Assembly: GCF_000214375.1 (NCBI RefSeq)
Contig: NC_015578.1
Coordinates: 2,976,001-3,040,000 of the forward strand
Direction of reading: 5' to 3'
DNA length: 64,000 bases
Source: Treponema primitia ZAS-2
GTDB lineage: Bacteria > Spirochaetota > Spirochaetia > Treponematales > Breznakiellaceae
This document shows positions 55,424 through 63,866 of this stretch, one piece after another. Below the pieces are notes generated by a model. That model did not search any database and was not told where the DNA came from. It saw only the letters and a list, made by a program, of their open reading frames with translations. A program made the translations under genes and the position numbers. Within the stretch, counting starts at the first letter, position 1. Every line of letters begins with the position of its first letter.

Positions 55424-56149
55424 TTATTTCAAAAGTCCGAACCAGAGGACTGAAGACGCCATGGCCAAAAGGAGGCTGATGGCAAGGGTGAATCCCCGCA
55501 GCCAGCCGGCTTTACACTTGTCAGCAACAACATTCAAAATGACGGTTATCAAGCCGCTGCTTACCAGGGTCAACAGTTTTACAATACCTGTCTTGCTGTA
55601 ATCAAGGAACATGGGCACCACAAATACTACCAGGATCACCAGGAAGAAAACGCTGCTTCCCAGGGCGCCCCAGCGCTTGTCCCCGACTTTAAGCTTCATG
55701 GTCCCCGCCTGTATCGATTTTGATGCAAAGGGGGAAAAGAAGAGCCCACCTATGATACCGATGGACATGACAAACATCACCAGTACAAAATCCTCCGCGG
55801 TGGCGAGGCTTAATTTGGTCATATCAAGCCCCGCAGCTTTGACCGCTGAATCGGCGGCCATGGTTTCATAGGTCACCGACCCTACCACCGAAAGCCGCCA
55901 CCAGGGCCAGGGTACGCCTAGGATGGGAACCAGGGCAAAGAACCCGATCACAATGGCCAGGGAAGGGATAATCGTGGCTGAAACAGCGGATTTAACCACA
56001 GTCATCAGTTTTTCCCTGGGGTAGCCCTTTGCTATGGCCCGCTTCCAGGATTTCCGCATGGATACTACCGCAAGGCACGCCACGAAAAGGATGCCAATGC
56101 CCACCATCAGGTAGATAAGCCAATGGCCTGCAACATCATAAAAACTCAT
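55424..56149 (-). CDS. DUF5058-like membrane protein, putative transporter subunit
   Basis: A 241-residue protein with about six hydrophobic segments: YLMVGIGILFVACLAVVSMRKSW at the start, SAVSATIIPSLAIVIGFFALVPILGVPWPWWRLSVVGSVTYE in the first half (one continuous conserved-looking block) and VMSIGIIGGLFF later. The pattern matches my memory of DUF5058 proteins, which accompany amidohydrolases. Function unknown; paired with the 254-residue membrane protein. Confidence 0.7.
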   Translation of the reverse strand: MSFYDVAGHWLIYLMVGIGILFVACLAVVSMRKSWKRAIAKGYPREKLMTVVKSAVSATIIPSLAIVIGFFALVPILGVPWPWWRLSVVGSVTYETMAADSAVKAAGLDMTKLSLATAEDFVLVMFVMSIGIIGGLFFSPFASKSIQAGTMKLKVGDKRWGALGSSVFFLVILVVFVVPMFLDYSKTGIVKLLTLVSSGLITVILNVVADKCKAGWLRGFTLAISLLLAMASSVLWFGLLK

Positions 56150-56196
56150 AAAACCCTCCTGAAAAAATATTGTTATTAAAGAATTTGCTTAAAACG

Positions 56197-56973
56197 CTAG
56201 GCGCTTTTGCCGCACTCTTCAATAAAATTGCTGAAAATTTTTCTGCTTGGCCTGTCGGCGCCGCAGCGTTTCAGTGCAAGCATCTCCGGGTGCCACTGAA
56301 AAAAGAGTTCGAAGCGGCCTTCGTCGCTTCCCTCCAGGGCTTCAACCAGGCCGTCGGTCGACCGGGCGGCAACCTGCAAGCCCCTGCCGATTTCCTTCAC
56401 CGTCTGGTGATGGTAGGAATTGACCTTCAGGGTTTCCTCCCCGGTTATGCCATACAGCATGCTGCCTTTTTCCAAAATCACCTCGTGGGCGCGGGAACTC
56501 AGTTCCGCCGCGGGATCAACTCCGTGGGCGATGGTAGCGCAGCTGTATTTCAAGTCCTGATACAGGGACCCGCCTTTCAATATATTAAAAAGCTGAAGCC
56601 CCCGGCAAACCCCAAGTATCGGAATGTTGGTATCCTTCAAAACTTTTTCCCCCAACTCCATTTCCAGGGCATCCATTTCCGGAGACAGGGCCCAAATTTC
56701 CCCCTCCGGGTCCGGCGCCTCGTGGTAATAGGCAGGGTCAATATCCGTGCCCCCGGGAAACAGTATGCCGTCCAAAAAGGGGATAAACTCCAGGGCAAGG
56801 TGGGGATCCTGATAAATGGGAATGATGATCGGCAGGCCACCGGCATCGGTGATGGCCTCAATATAGGCATTGGACAGAATCTGCCAAGTATCGTTCTTCA
56901 GCCCCTGGTGGGCAAAGACCCCCAGGTCGCTCTTGGTAGAATAGCGCGAAACAATGCCGATTCGCGGTTTCAT
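56197..56973 (-). CDS. Class I glutamine-amidotransferase-like gamma-glutamyl hydrolase (peptidase C26)
   Basis: A 258-residue PuuD-type hydrolase. The triad is visible: Cys in ILGVCRGLQLFN, His and Glu in FFQWHPEM; HHQTVKEIG is also typical. It cleaves gamma-glutamyl bonds, as in gamma-glutamyl-GABA or polyglutamylated compounds, releasing glutamate. It is the first gene of the operon that leads through abgB to the lyase genes. Confidence 0.9.
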   Translation of the reverse strand: MKPRIGIVSRYSTKSDLGVFAHQGLKNDTWQILSNAYIEAITDAGGLPIIIPIYQDPHLALEFIPFLDGILFPGGTDIDPAYYHEAPDPEGEIWALSPEMDALEMELGEKVLKDTNIPILGVCRGLQLFNILKGGSLYQDLKYSCATIAHGVDPAAELSSRAHEVILEKGSMLYGITGEETLKVNSYHHQTVKEIGRGLQVAARSTDGLVEALEGSDEGRFELFFQWHPEMLALKRCGADRPSRKIFSNFIEECGKSA

Positions 56974-57045
56974 AAAAGCTTCTCCTGTTGATTGGATGAT
57001 ACCCTGACTACTAGGGACAGGGTTTGTCGTATAACTCTTATTACT

Positions 57046-57075
57046 ATTTTAGTCAGTGATTCTCCTATTTGTCAA
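57046..57075 (-). promoter_or_regulatory. Promoter of the C26-abgB-cit operon
   Basis: On the minus strand TTGACA (57070-57075), 18 bases, TAAAAT (57046-57051). Downstream of it lies a small inverted repeat, ACCCTG...CAGGGT, at 57001-57023. Confidence 0.65.
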
Positions 57076-57110
57076 CTTTTTTCGTTAAAACCTTATACTA
57101 TTTTTTTTTG

Positions 57111-57139
57111 TTATATATCATTAGGTAATTGATATATAA
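57111..57139. promoter_or_regulatory. Candidate GntR operator upstream of the C26-abgB-cit operon
   Basis: TTATATATCA (57111-57120) and TGATATATAA (57130-57139) are exact 10-base inverted arms with a 9-base spacer. The TGATATATA half matches the palindrome at the glmS promoter. It lies upstream of the -35 box, so it could act in activation or looping. The rest of the gap to 57298 shows nothing further. Confidence 0.55.
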
Positions 57140-57298
57140 CATATAAATCAATTAATTTCAAACGAAAGGTAAAAGAAGCTTTTTCGAAGGCAAAGAGGAA
57201 TCCGGAAATCTATTTGAAATGACAAAATTTGAAGTAATGTAAAAAAGACGCCTAGCCCTCTGCAACCATCCGCAGCTTTTCGGGTCTAAAATTTTAAC

Positions 57299-57358
57299 TT
57301 GACATTTTCTGTCAAACTGTTATTATATTAATAATGACAAAAAAGCTTTTTTTGTCAT
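57299..57358 (+). promoter_or_regulatory. fab operon promoter and TGACAAAA-N7-TTTTGTCA operator
   Basis: TTGACA (57299-57304) and TATTAT (57321-57326) with a 16-base spacer form the promoter. The -35 box is part of TTGACA-ttttc-TGTCAA (57299-57315). Right after the -10 box lies TGACAAAA-N7-TTTTGTCA (57335-57357). The same palindrome in the same position is found at the fabV promoter near 63.9 kb, which indicates a common repressor. Confidence 0.75.
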
Positions 57359-57372
57359 GGAAAGGGCTCATT

Positions 57373-58398
57373 ATGGCATTCGAAATAATCGCGACAGGAA
57401 AGGCTGTACCCCCGAACAGGGTTAGCAATGATGATTTGGCAAAGCGGATCGACACCAATGACGAGTGGATACGATCCCATTCCGGGATTGGGGCAAGGCA
57501 TATTGCGGAGGAAACCACCGCCTGCAGCGATTTGGCCCTGGAGGCAGCGCGGCAGGCCCTGGCTATGGGGGCAGAAAAAGCCGGGGAAACCCCGGAAGCG
57601 TTCGTCCAAAGCCTGGACCTGATAGTTCTGGGTACCGTAACCCCGGATTATTACGGGCTCCCTGCTACGGCTTGCGTTGTTCAGGATAAGATCGGCGCCC
57701 GGAACGCCGCAGCCCTGGACCTTAACGCCGGATGTTCCGGCTTTATCTACGGCCTGGAGCTTGCTACGGGCTTCCTGGGGCTGAATCCTTCCCGGAAACG
57801 GGCCTTGGTGATCGGTTCCGACGTGCTGACCAGGGTGACAAACTGGAACGACCGAAGCACCTGCGTCCTCTTTGGAGACGGCGCCGGGGCGGTTCTGCTG
57901 GAACAGACCAGCGCCCCTTCCAAGGGGCCGGGAAAACGGGGTCTGCTGCGGAGTACCCTGGGGGCGGATGGCTCCGGAATGGAAAGCATCATTGTCCGCA
58001 GAGGGGGGTCCCGCAGCCCCTTTAAGACCGGTGAAACCGTGGAATCCCACCCGGCCATTGAGATGGACGGAAGGGCGGTCTATAATTTCGCCGTAAAGGC
58101 AGTAACCGCTACCATCGAAAAACTCCTCGCCGAGGAGGGTATCTCCGTAGACCAGGTAGACCGCATAGTACCTCACCAGGCAAATGCCCGGATAGTCCAG
58201 GCAGCAGCGAAACGGCTGGGCATACCGGAGGAAAAGTTTTTCCTTAACATAGAAGAATATGCCAATACCTCGGCTGCATCGATCCCCATCGCCCTGGACG
58301 AACTGAACCGGGGCGGGAAGATCAAGAAAGGGGATTTGATAATGACCATAGGTTTTGGCTCAGGATTAACCTTTGGAGGAAATTTGATAGTATGGTAA
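57373..58398 (+). CDS. fabH: 3-oxoacyl-ACP synthase III (FabH)
   Basis: About 341 residues from the ATG at 57373, behind AAAGGG; an earlier frame start at 57334 lies inside the operator. Catalytic Cys in DLNAGCSGF, His in IVPHQANAR and Asn in EEYANTSAAS are all present. It condenses acetyl-CoA with malonyl-ACP to begin each fatty acid. First gene of a five-gene type II fatty-acid operon; overlaps fabD by 7 bases. Confidence 0.96.
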   Translation: MAFEIIATGKAVPPNRVSNDDLAKRIDTNDEWIRSHSGIGARHIAEETTACSDLALEAARQALAMGAEKAGETPEAFVQSLDLIVLGTVTPDYYGLPATACVVQDKIGARNAAALDLNAGCSGFIYGLELATGFLGLNPSRKRALVIGSDVLTRVTNWNDRSTCVLFGDGAGAVLLEQTSAPSKGPGKRGLLRSTLGADGSGMESIIVRRGGSRSPFKTGETVESHPAIEMDGRAVYNFAVKAVTATIEKLLAEEGISVDQVDRIVPHQANARIVQAAAKRLGIPEEKFFLNIEEYANTSAASIPIALDELNRGGKIKKGDLIMTIGFGSGLTFGGNLIVW

Positions 58399-59366
58399 AC
58401 AAGGATACTAAAACAGCATTTCTGTTTCCCGGCCAGGGCGCCCAATACCCGGGTATGGCCCTGGATTTTCTCGCCGTTTCCAAAGAAGCAAAGGCGCTTT
58501 TTGCCCAGGCCTCAGACGCCATGGGCCGGGACATGGAAGCCCTGCTCAGGGATTCGGACGCGGATACCCTGAAACGCTCCGACATAGCCCAGCCCACGGT
58601 AACCTTAGCCAACCTGTGCGCCGCCGCGTTTCTGGGCGAAAAGGGAATTGCTCCAAAGGCCGCCGCAGGGCACAGCCTGGGGGAATACGCCGCCCTGGTC
58701 AGCGCTAAAGTGATCAGTGCCGCAGACTGCCTGAAACTGGTAAGCGCCCGGGGTAGGGCCATGCAGGAGACGGTGGAGCATATCGCCGAAAAAAGCGGGG
58801 GCGGCGAAGATTCCGCCCCGGGCATGGCGGCGATCCTCGGCCTGGCGCCGGAACAGGTGGAGGCCCTGGTAAGGGACTGGACCGCTGCAGGCCTTGAGGG
58901 GCTCTATGCAGCGAACATCAATTCGCCCCGGCAAGTGGTGGTGGCCGGAACCGCGGCGGCTCTGGCTGTTGCCCAGGAAAAGTTCAAGGAAGCCGGGGCC
59001 AAACGGGTGCTGCGCCTCCAGGTAGCGGGCCCCTTCCACTCCCCCCTCATGGCTGAGGCGGCGGATAAATTCGGCCCTGCTCTGGAATCGGTACAGTTTC
59101 TTGACCCCGCCATCCCCCTGTTCTCCAATGTTTCGGGCAAGGCGGTTTCCTCAGGCGCGGAAGCCCGGGACCTGGCCTTAAAGCAGATCACATCCCCGGT
59201 GCGGTGGATCGCCGAAGAGAGCGCCATCGCCGGCCTGGGGCTTGATCTGCTCCTGGAAACCGGGCCCGGAAAGGCTCTCCAGGGCTTATGGAAGGATTCG
59301 GGGAGTTCCCTACCCTGCTGCGCGGCCGGCAGGGTTGAAGATATTGAACAGCTATTTACTAATTAG
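58392..59366 (+). CDS. fabD: Malonyl-CoA:ACP transacylase (FabD)
   Basis: A 324-residue acyltransferase. FLFPGQGAQYPGM at the N-terminus, nucleophile serine in AGHSLGEYAALV and histidine in VAGPFHSPLM. It loads malonate on to acyl carrier protein for FabH and FabF. Start codon lies within the fabH end. Confidence 0.96.
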   Translation: MVNKDTKTAFLFPGQGAQYPGMALDFLAVSKEAKALFAQASDAMGRDMEALLRDSDADTLKRSDIAQPTVTLANLCAAAFLGEKGIAPKAAAGHSLGEYAALVSAKVISAADCLKLVSARGRAMQETVEHIAEKSGGGEDSAPGMAAILGLAPEQVEALVRDWTAAGLEGLYAANINSPRQVVVAGTAAALAVAQEKFKEAGAKRVLRLQVAGPFHSPLMAEAADKFGPALESVQFLDPAIPLFSNVSGKAVSSGAEARDLALKQITSPVRWIAEESAIAGLGLDLLLETGPGKALQGLWKDSGSSLPCCAAGRVEDIEQLFTN

Positions 59367-59389
59367 ATATATTCATATCAGGAGTTAAT

Positions 59390-60124
59390 ATGAGGCTTGA
59401 AGGAAAGAAAGCCCTGGTCACCGGGGCATCCCGGGGCATAGGCCGGGCCATCACGGATCGTTTCCTCGCAGAAGGGGCGGAAGTCTGGGGCCTGGGAACT
59501 CGGGAACCCGGGGATTTGCAGGACCGTATCGCCGCATCCGGGGGAAAGCTCCACTGGATCAGCGCGGATCTGGGAAAAGTCCAAGAAGTTGAAGCCATTG
59601 TGGAGGGGGAACTGAAAAAAGCCGGGGGATTCGACATACTGGTGAACAACGCGGGAATCACCAAGGACAACCTTTCCTTCCGCATGAGCCTTGAGGACTT
59701 CCAGAAAGTCCTGGACGTGAACCTCACCGCCACTTTCATTATCGCCCGTACCGTAGGACGGGATATGATACGCCGCAGAAGCGGCTCTATAATCAACATG
59801 GCCAGCGTGGTGGGCATACACGGAAACGGCGGCCAGGCAAACTACGCCGCCAGCAAAGCCGGGGTCATCGGGGTTACCAAGAGCCTGGCCCGGGAAACTG
59901 CCAGCCGGGGGGTGCGGGTCAATGCCATAGCCCCGGGATTCATTGCTTCGGACATGACCGATGCAGTAAGCGAGGAAGCGAAGGGAAAAATGATCGATCA
60001 GATACCCCTGAAGCGCATTGGCCAGCCTGATGATGTGGCGGAGGCGGTACTGTTCCTGGCCTCGGATGCTTCAGCCTACATAACCGGACAGGTTATCGCC
60101 GTTGACGGCGGCATGTTTATATAG
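59390..60124 (+). CDS. fabG: 3-oxoacyl-ACP reductase (FabG)
   Basis: A 244-residue short-chain dehydrogenase: cofactor motif TGASRGIGRAI, LVNNAGITKDNL, and catalytic Tyr-Lys in NYAASKAGVIG. It reduces 3-oxoacyl-ACP with NADPH. An AGGAG site precedes it. Confidence 0.96.
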   Translation: MRLEGKKALVTGASRGIGRAITDRFLAEGAEVWGLGTREPGDLQDRIAASGGKLHWISADLGKVQEVEAIVEGELKKAGGFDILVNNAGITKDNLSFRMSLEDFQKVLDVNLTATFIIARTVGRDMIRRRSGSIINMASVVGIHGNGGQANYAASKAGVIGVTKSLARETASRGVRVNAIAPGFIASDMTDAVSEEAKGKMIDQIPLKRIGQPDDVAEAVLFLASDASAYITGQVIAVDGGMFI

Positions 60125-60137
60125 TGGAGGACTTCTA

Positions 60138-61403
60138 ATGAAACGCAAGGTAGTTGTAACCGGCATGGGCGTAATTTCCCCCATCGGAAATTCGGTCGAA
60201 GAATTCAAGCAATCCCTCATAGCGGGAAAAAGCGGGATAGGCAAAATTACCCAATTTGACACCACAGGCTTTGATGTAACCATCGCCGGGGAGGTCAAGG
60301 ATTTTGAACCCTCCCTGTGGATAGAGAAAAAGGAAGGGCGCAAAATGGCCCGGTTCACCCAGTTTGCGGTAGCCGCAGCAGCCCAGGCCCTGAAACAGGC
60401 GGATCTTCTGGAGAACGCCGAAGATGGCCGCCAGCGCATCAAGGGTGATCCCCACAAAGCCGGGATAGTCCTGGGCAACGGCATCGGGGGCTTTGAGATT
60501 ATCACCGAAGCCTTCCACAAACTCTTTGATAACGGCCCCAAGCGCATGCCGCCCCTGACAGTACCCATGATGATCGGCAACGAAGCTGCGGGGAACCTTT
60601 CCATGGTCTACGGCCTCAAGGGCCCCGCCTATACCCAGGTTACCGCCTGTGCTTCCGGCGCCGACGCCCTGGGCCAGGCCCTGGACCTGGTCCGCTCAGG
60701 CCGCTGCGATGTGGTCATCACCGGTGGTACCGAAGCCTGTATAACCGCCTTTGCCATCGGCGGTTTCCAGATGCTCAAGGCCCTGTCCTCCAAACGCTGC
60801 GACACCCCGGAAAAAGCGTCCCGCCCCTTTGATGTGGACAGGGACGGCTTCGTCCTGGGCGAAGGTGCGGGCATCCTGGTCCTGGAAAGCGAAGAACACG
60901 CCAAAGCCCGGGGCGCCAGTATCATTGTGGAGTTTGCCGGTTACGGCGCCAGCGCCGATGCTTATCACATCACCTCACCGGATCCCTCAGGCGAAGGGGG
61001 AGGCACTGCCATGAAGTTTGCCCTGGAAGACGCGGGGGTCAAGCCTGAGGAAGTGCAGTATTACAACGCCCACGGAACCTCCACGGAAATCAATGACCGC
61101 ACAGAAACTAAGATGATCAAATACGCCTTCGGGGATCATGCAAAAAAACTAAAAGTGTCCAGCACTAAAAGCATGACCGGCCACTGTGTCGCCGGGGGCG
61201 GCGGCTTTGAAGCCATTGCCTGCATACTCGCCATCCGGGACGGCTTCTTTCCCCCCACCATCAACCTGGAAAACCCCGACCCTGACTGCGATTTGGACTA
61301 TGTACCCAACAAGGTCCAGTACGGCACGGTAAACGTCGCCGCCTCAGGCAACCTGGGATTCGGCGGGCACAACGGGGTGGTGGTGTTCAAGAAATACGGG
61401 TGA
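60138..61403 (+). CDS. fabF: 3-oxoacyl-ACP synthase II (FabF)
   Basis: A 421-residue elongating condensing enzyme, start at 60138 after GTGGAGG. Catalytic Cys in TACASGADALG, His in YNAHGTSTEIND and in KSMTGHCVAGGG. A separate acpP gene is not in this operon. Confidence 0.96.
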   Translation: MKRKVVVTGMGVISPIGNSVEEFKQSLIAGKSGIGKITQFDTTGFDVTIAGEVKDFEPSLWIEKKEGRKMARFTQFAVAAAAQALKQADLLENAEDGRQRIKGDPHKAGIVLGNGIGGFEIITEAFHKLFDNGPKRMPPLTVPMMIGNEAAGNLSMVYGLKGPAYTQVTACASGADALGQALDLVRSGRCDVVITGGTEACITAFAIGGFQMLKALSSKRCDTPEKASRPFDVDRDGFVLGEGAGILVLESEEHAKARGASIIVEFAGYGASADAYHITSPDPSGEGGGTAMKFALEDAGVKPEEVQYYNAHGTSTEINDRTETKMIKYAFGDHAKKLKVSSTKSMTGHCVAGGGGFEAIACILAIRDGFFPPTINLENPDPDCDLDYVPNKVQYGTVNVAASGNLGFGGHNGVVVFKKYG

Positions 61404-61421
61404 TAAAACGAGGAGTACGAA

Positions 61422-61841
61422 ATGAGTGAAATAGAAGAGCTGCTGCCCCACCGGACACCATTTTTGTTTGTGGATGCAATAGATACGGCGGACAAGGACA
61501 GAATCGTTGCGCGGCATATCTTTACGGAAAAGGAATTCTTCTTTGCCGGGCATTTTCCCGAATACCCGGTGGTTCCCGGGGTGATCCTGATAGAGACCAT
61601 GGCCCAGTCAGGCGGGGCCGGCCTCCGCAAGCTGGGCATATTGCCGGGCAACGCCCTGTTCTTTCTGGCCACCGTGGACAAGGTAAAGTTCCGCCGCCAG
61701 GTGCGGCCCGGGGAGGAGCTCCGTTCGGAAATCACAAACCTCCGGGTTTCGCCCAAGATGGTCAAGCAGTCCGGGAAAGCCTATGTGGGGGACGAATTAG
61801 CCGCAGAAGCGGAGTGGATGTGCCTGGTTAGCAGCGGCTAA
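61422..61841 (+). CDS. fabZ: 3-hydroxyacyl-ACP dehydratase (FabZ)
   Basis: A 139-residue hot-dog-fold dehydratase. FFFAGHFPEYPVVPGVILIE carries the catalytic His and the second-subunit Glu. It removes water from 3-hydroxyacyl-ACP; the enoyl product would be reduced by FabV, whose gene begins at 63971. Last gene of the operon. Confidence 0.95.
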   Translation: MSEIEELLPHRTPFLFVDAIDTADKDRIVARHIFTEKEFFFAGHFPEYPVVPGVILIETMAQSGGAGLRKLGILPGNALFFLATVDKVKFRRQVRPGEELRSEITNLRVSPKMVKQSGKAYVGDELAAEAEWMCLVSSG

Positions 61842-61867
61842 AATAGCTAAAATAGCTAAAATAGCAG

Positions 61868-61977
61868 TTGACAATCTAGGGAAAATGTAGTATGTTTATA
61901 GTGCCACCGGAGGAGGCGGCATTGTAGCCTCCTTCGCCGATCCCAGTTTCGTTTAGGCGAGGCTGGGAGATTTTTTT
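61868..61977 (+). ncRNA. Candidate small RNA (promoter, two hairpins, terminator)
   Basis: TTGACA (61868-61873), a 17-base spacer and TATGTT (61891-61896) look like a promoter. The transcript from about 61903 would fold GGAGGC (61912-61917) with GCCTCC (61927-61932) and end with TCCCAG (61941-61946) pairing CTGGGA (61963-61968) before seven T. TTCGCC (61933-61938) can instead pair with GGCGAG (61956-61961), excluding the terminator stem. No open frame is present. It may be only the fabZ terminator region. Confidence 0.45.
61941..61977 (+). terminator. Terminator after the fab operon/small RNA
   Basis: TCCCAG and CTGGGA stem with a 16-base loop, then GA and seven T. It faces the convergent gene at 61976-62542. 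Confidence 0.75.
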
Positions 61978-62542
61978 ATGTACCGATTAAAGCCCGCAAT
62001 TCTTCATATGCCCATGTATATAACTCACCTGTGGTCTCGAAATAACAGATAAAAAACCCTGGATCAAGGCGGTTTTTTAGTTCCCCAGCTATTTTTGCTT
62101 TAACACTTCCGGTTGAAAGGTGGGAAAAAAGGCGTATAAATACCGAATGGCCTTGCACATCGGGGCAGCGCCGTGTGAGAGCGGCTCCCTGTTTGTAGCC
62201 TTTCTTAAATTCAAAGCCTAAGGTCTGCCGTGTACCAGATACGGCTTTTAGCTCAACGATCTGGCCGTCGATGATGGTATCGGCAGAGAGTACACCCAGG
62301 GCATCGGCATCCTCCTGTTCGGGAAGGAAGTAAACGGCGCTTCCCCGGCTGGTCAATATGCGTACTTGATCGATTTCCCAGGCTAATTTTGCACTTTCCC
62401 GTGAAGAAGCTGCTATGCGGGATTTGGCTACCCAGATATGCGGCTCTTTCTGTACCCACTCCTCACCCGAGAAGAGGGTAGAAGCAAGGGCAAGGGACTT
62501 TTCGGCGTTGATCCTGCGCCGTTCCGGGGAAATATACTCCAT
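61976..62542 (-). CDS. PD-(D/E)XK-like protein of unknown function
   Basis: A 188-residue protein. The segment LSADTIIDGQIVELKAVSG has the D...ExK spacing of restriction-type or toxin nuclease cores, similar to the C-terminal region of some phage head and contact-dependent toxin proteins. No signal peptide or membrane segment. It is divergent from an adenine methylase with a 108-base gap, so a restriction role is possible; an orphan phage-derived or toxin nuclease is the alternative. Confidence 0.65.
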   Translation of the reverse strand: MEYISPERRRINAEKSLALASTLFSGEEWVQKEPHIWVAKSRIAASSRESAKLAWEIDQVRILTSRGSAVYFLPEQEDADALGVLSADTIIDGQIVELKAVSGTRQTLGFEFKKGYKQGAALTRRCPDVQGHSVFIRLFSHLSTGSVKAKIAGELKNRLDPGFFICYFETTGELYTWAYEELRALIGT

Positions 62543-62612
62543 AAAAGTATCATAAGCGGAAAAAAGAGGAAGGAAAAGGGTAGGCCCACCATAAGCATAA
62601 AAATATATACAC

Positions 62613-62641
62613 TTGAACGATTTTTTGAGATCAAGTATAAT
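62613..62641 (+). promoter_or_regulatory. Promoter of the adenine methylase, possibly leaderless
   Basis: TTGAAC (62613-62618), 17 bases, TATAAT (62636-62641). The methylase ATG is at 62651, only 9 bases beyond the -10 box, and no ribosome site precedes it, so transcription would begin within a few bases of the start codon. Confidence 0.65.
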
Positions 62642-62650
62642 TTTGTTTTA

Positions 62651-63790
62651 ATGGGTGGGCAATTAGACTTAGTTGATATAAAGATTCAAGAAGGTTTACG
62701 CGAAAAAGAGCCCTACCTAACCCAGCAACTGATTACTTATATTGGCAACAAACGGGCATTATTGGATTTCATTGGAACCGGGGTAAACCGGGTCCAAGCC
62801 AGGCTGCAGAAACAAAAATTAGCTATTTTTGATGTTTTTAGCGGCTCCGGTATCGTATCCCGTTATTTTAAGCAATTTTCAAAACTGTTAGTCGTAAATG
62901 ATTTAGAAAAATATACAAAGATTATCAATACCTGTTACTTGTCAAATGAAGATGAGATAGATGTAGGAAAACTAAAAAATTACTATAACGAAATCGTTTT
63001 TGAAGCATCCAACACTATCAAGAAGGGCATAATAGCGGAATTATATGCGCCCCAGGATGACACAAACATTAAACCTGACGAAAGGGTATTTTATACCGTT
63101 AGGAATGCAATGTATATTGATACGGTACGGCAATTGATTGAAAAAATACCCAGGCCGGAACAGGCTTATTTTCTCGCACCATTATTATCAGAGGCATCGA
63201 TTCATGCCAATACTTCAGGAGTATTTAAGGGGTTTTATAAAAACAAAGAAACCGGAATCGGCCAGTTTGGCGGGAAAAACCAGGATGCGTTATTTCGCAT
63301 AACCGGGAATATAAAATTACCCTTCCCGATTTTTAGCAACTTCAATTCGGATGTACTCATCTACAATGGCGATTCAAATAAAATTATTGCGGAAGCGCCT
63401 GAAGTAGACCTGGCATATTTAGATCCCCCATACAATCAGCATCCCTATGGCTCCAATTATTTTATGCTTAATTTGATTCTTGATTATAAGTACCCTGAAA
63501 GCACAAGCAAGATATCAGGGATACCGGATAATTGGGCCAGATCGAATTATAACAAAGGAAATTATGCATGCCAGGTATTAACAGAATTAGTAACAAATAT
63601 TAAGGCGAAGTTTATTCTTATTTCATTTAACTCGGAGGGATTTATAAGCCTTGAGCAAATGACGAATATTTTAACCAGGATAGGCCGCGTTGAGATTTTG
63701 GAGACAAAATATAATACCTTTAGGGGCAGCAGGAATCTCGGTAAGCGGGAAATACATGTTAAGGAGTATTTGTATTTGCTGGAGAAATAA
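62651..63790 (+). CDS. DNA adenine methylase (D12/Dam class)
   Basis: About 379 residues from the ATG at 62651; the open frame extends to 62438 but that part is antisense to the neighbouring gene. YLTQQLITYIGNKRALLDFI and IFDVFSGSGIVSRYFK bind S-adenosylmethionine, and DLAYLDPPYNQHPYGSNYF is the DPPY catalytic motif of N6-adenine methylases. It is longer than Dam (about 280), which fits a restriction-system methylase with its own target domain. Recognition sequence unknown. Confidence 0.9.
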   Translation: MGGQLDLVDIKIQEGLREKEPYLTQQLITYIGNKRALLDFIGTGVNRVQARLQKQKLAIFDVFSGSGIVSRYFKQFSKLLVVNDLEKYTKIINTCYLSNEDEIDVGKLKNYYNEIVFEASNTIKKGIIAELYAPQDDTNIKPDERVFYTVRNAMYIDTVRQLIEKIPRPEQAYFLAPLLSEASIHANTSGVFKGFYKNKETGIGQFGGKNQDALFRITGNIKLPFPIFSNFNSDVLIYNGDSNKIIAEAPEVDLAYLDPPYNQHPYGSNYFMLNLILDYKYPESTSKISGIPDNWARSNYNKGNYACQVLTELVTNIKAKFILISFNSEGFISLEQMTNILTRIGRVEILETKYNTFRGSRNLGKREIHVKEYLYLLEK

Positions 63791-63866
63791 GTGGGGCAAC
63801 TTGCAACGCAATTCACCGCGCATAAAGACGAGGTCCATGATTTCGATGTGTTTTTTATCCCCAATC

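Noticed and set aside
57355-58176. 273-codon antisense frame over fabH
   Set aside because: Shadow of fabH, whose catalytic residues are complete.
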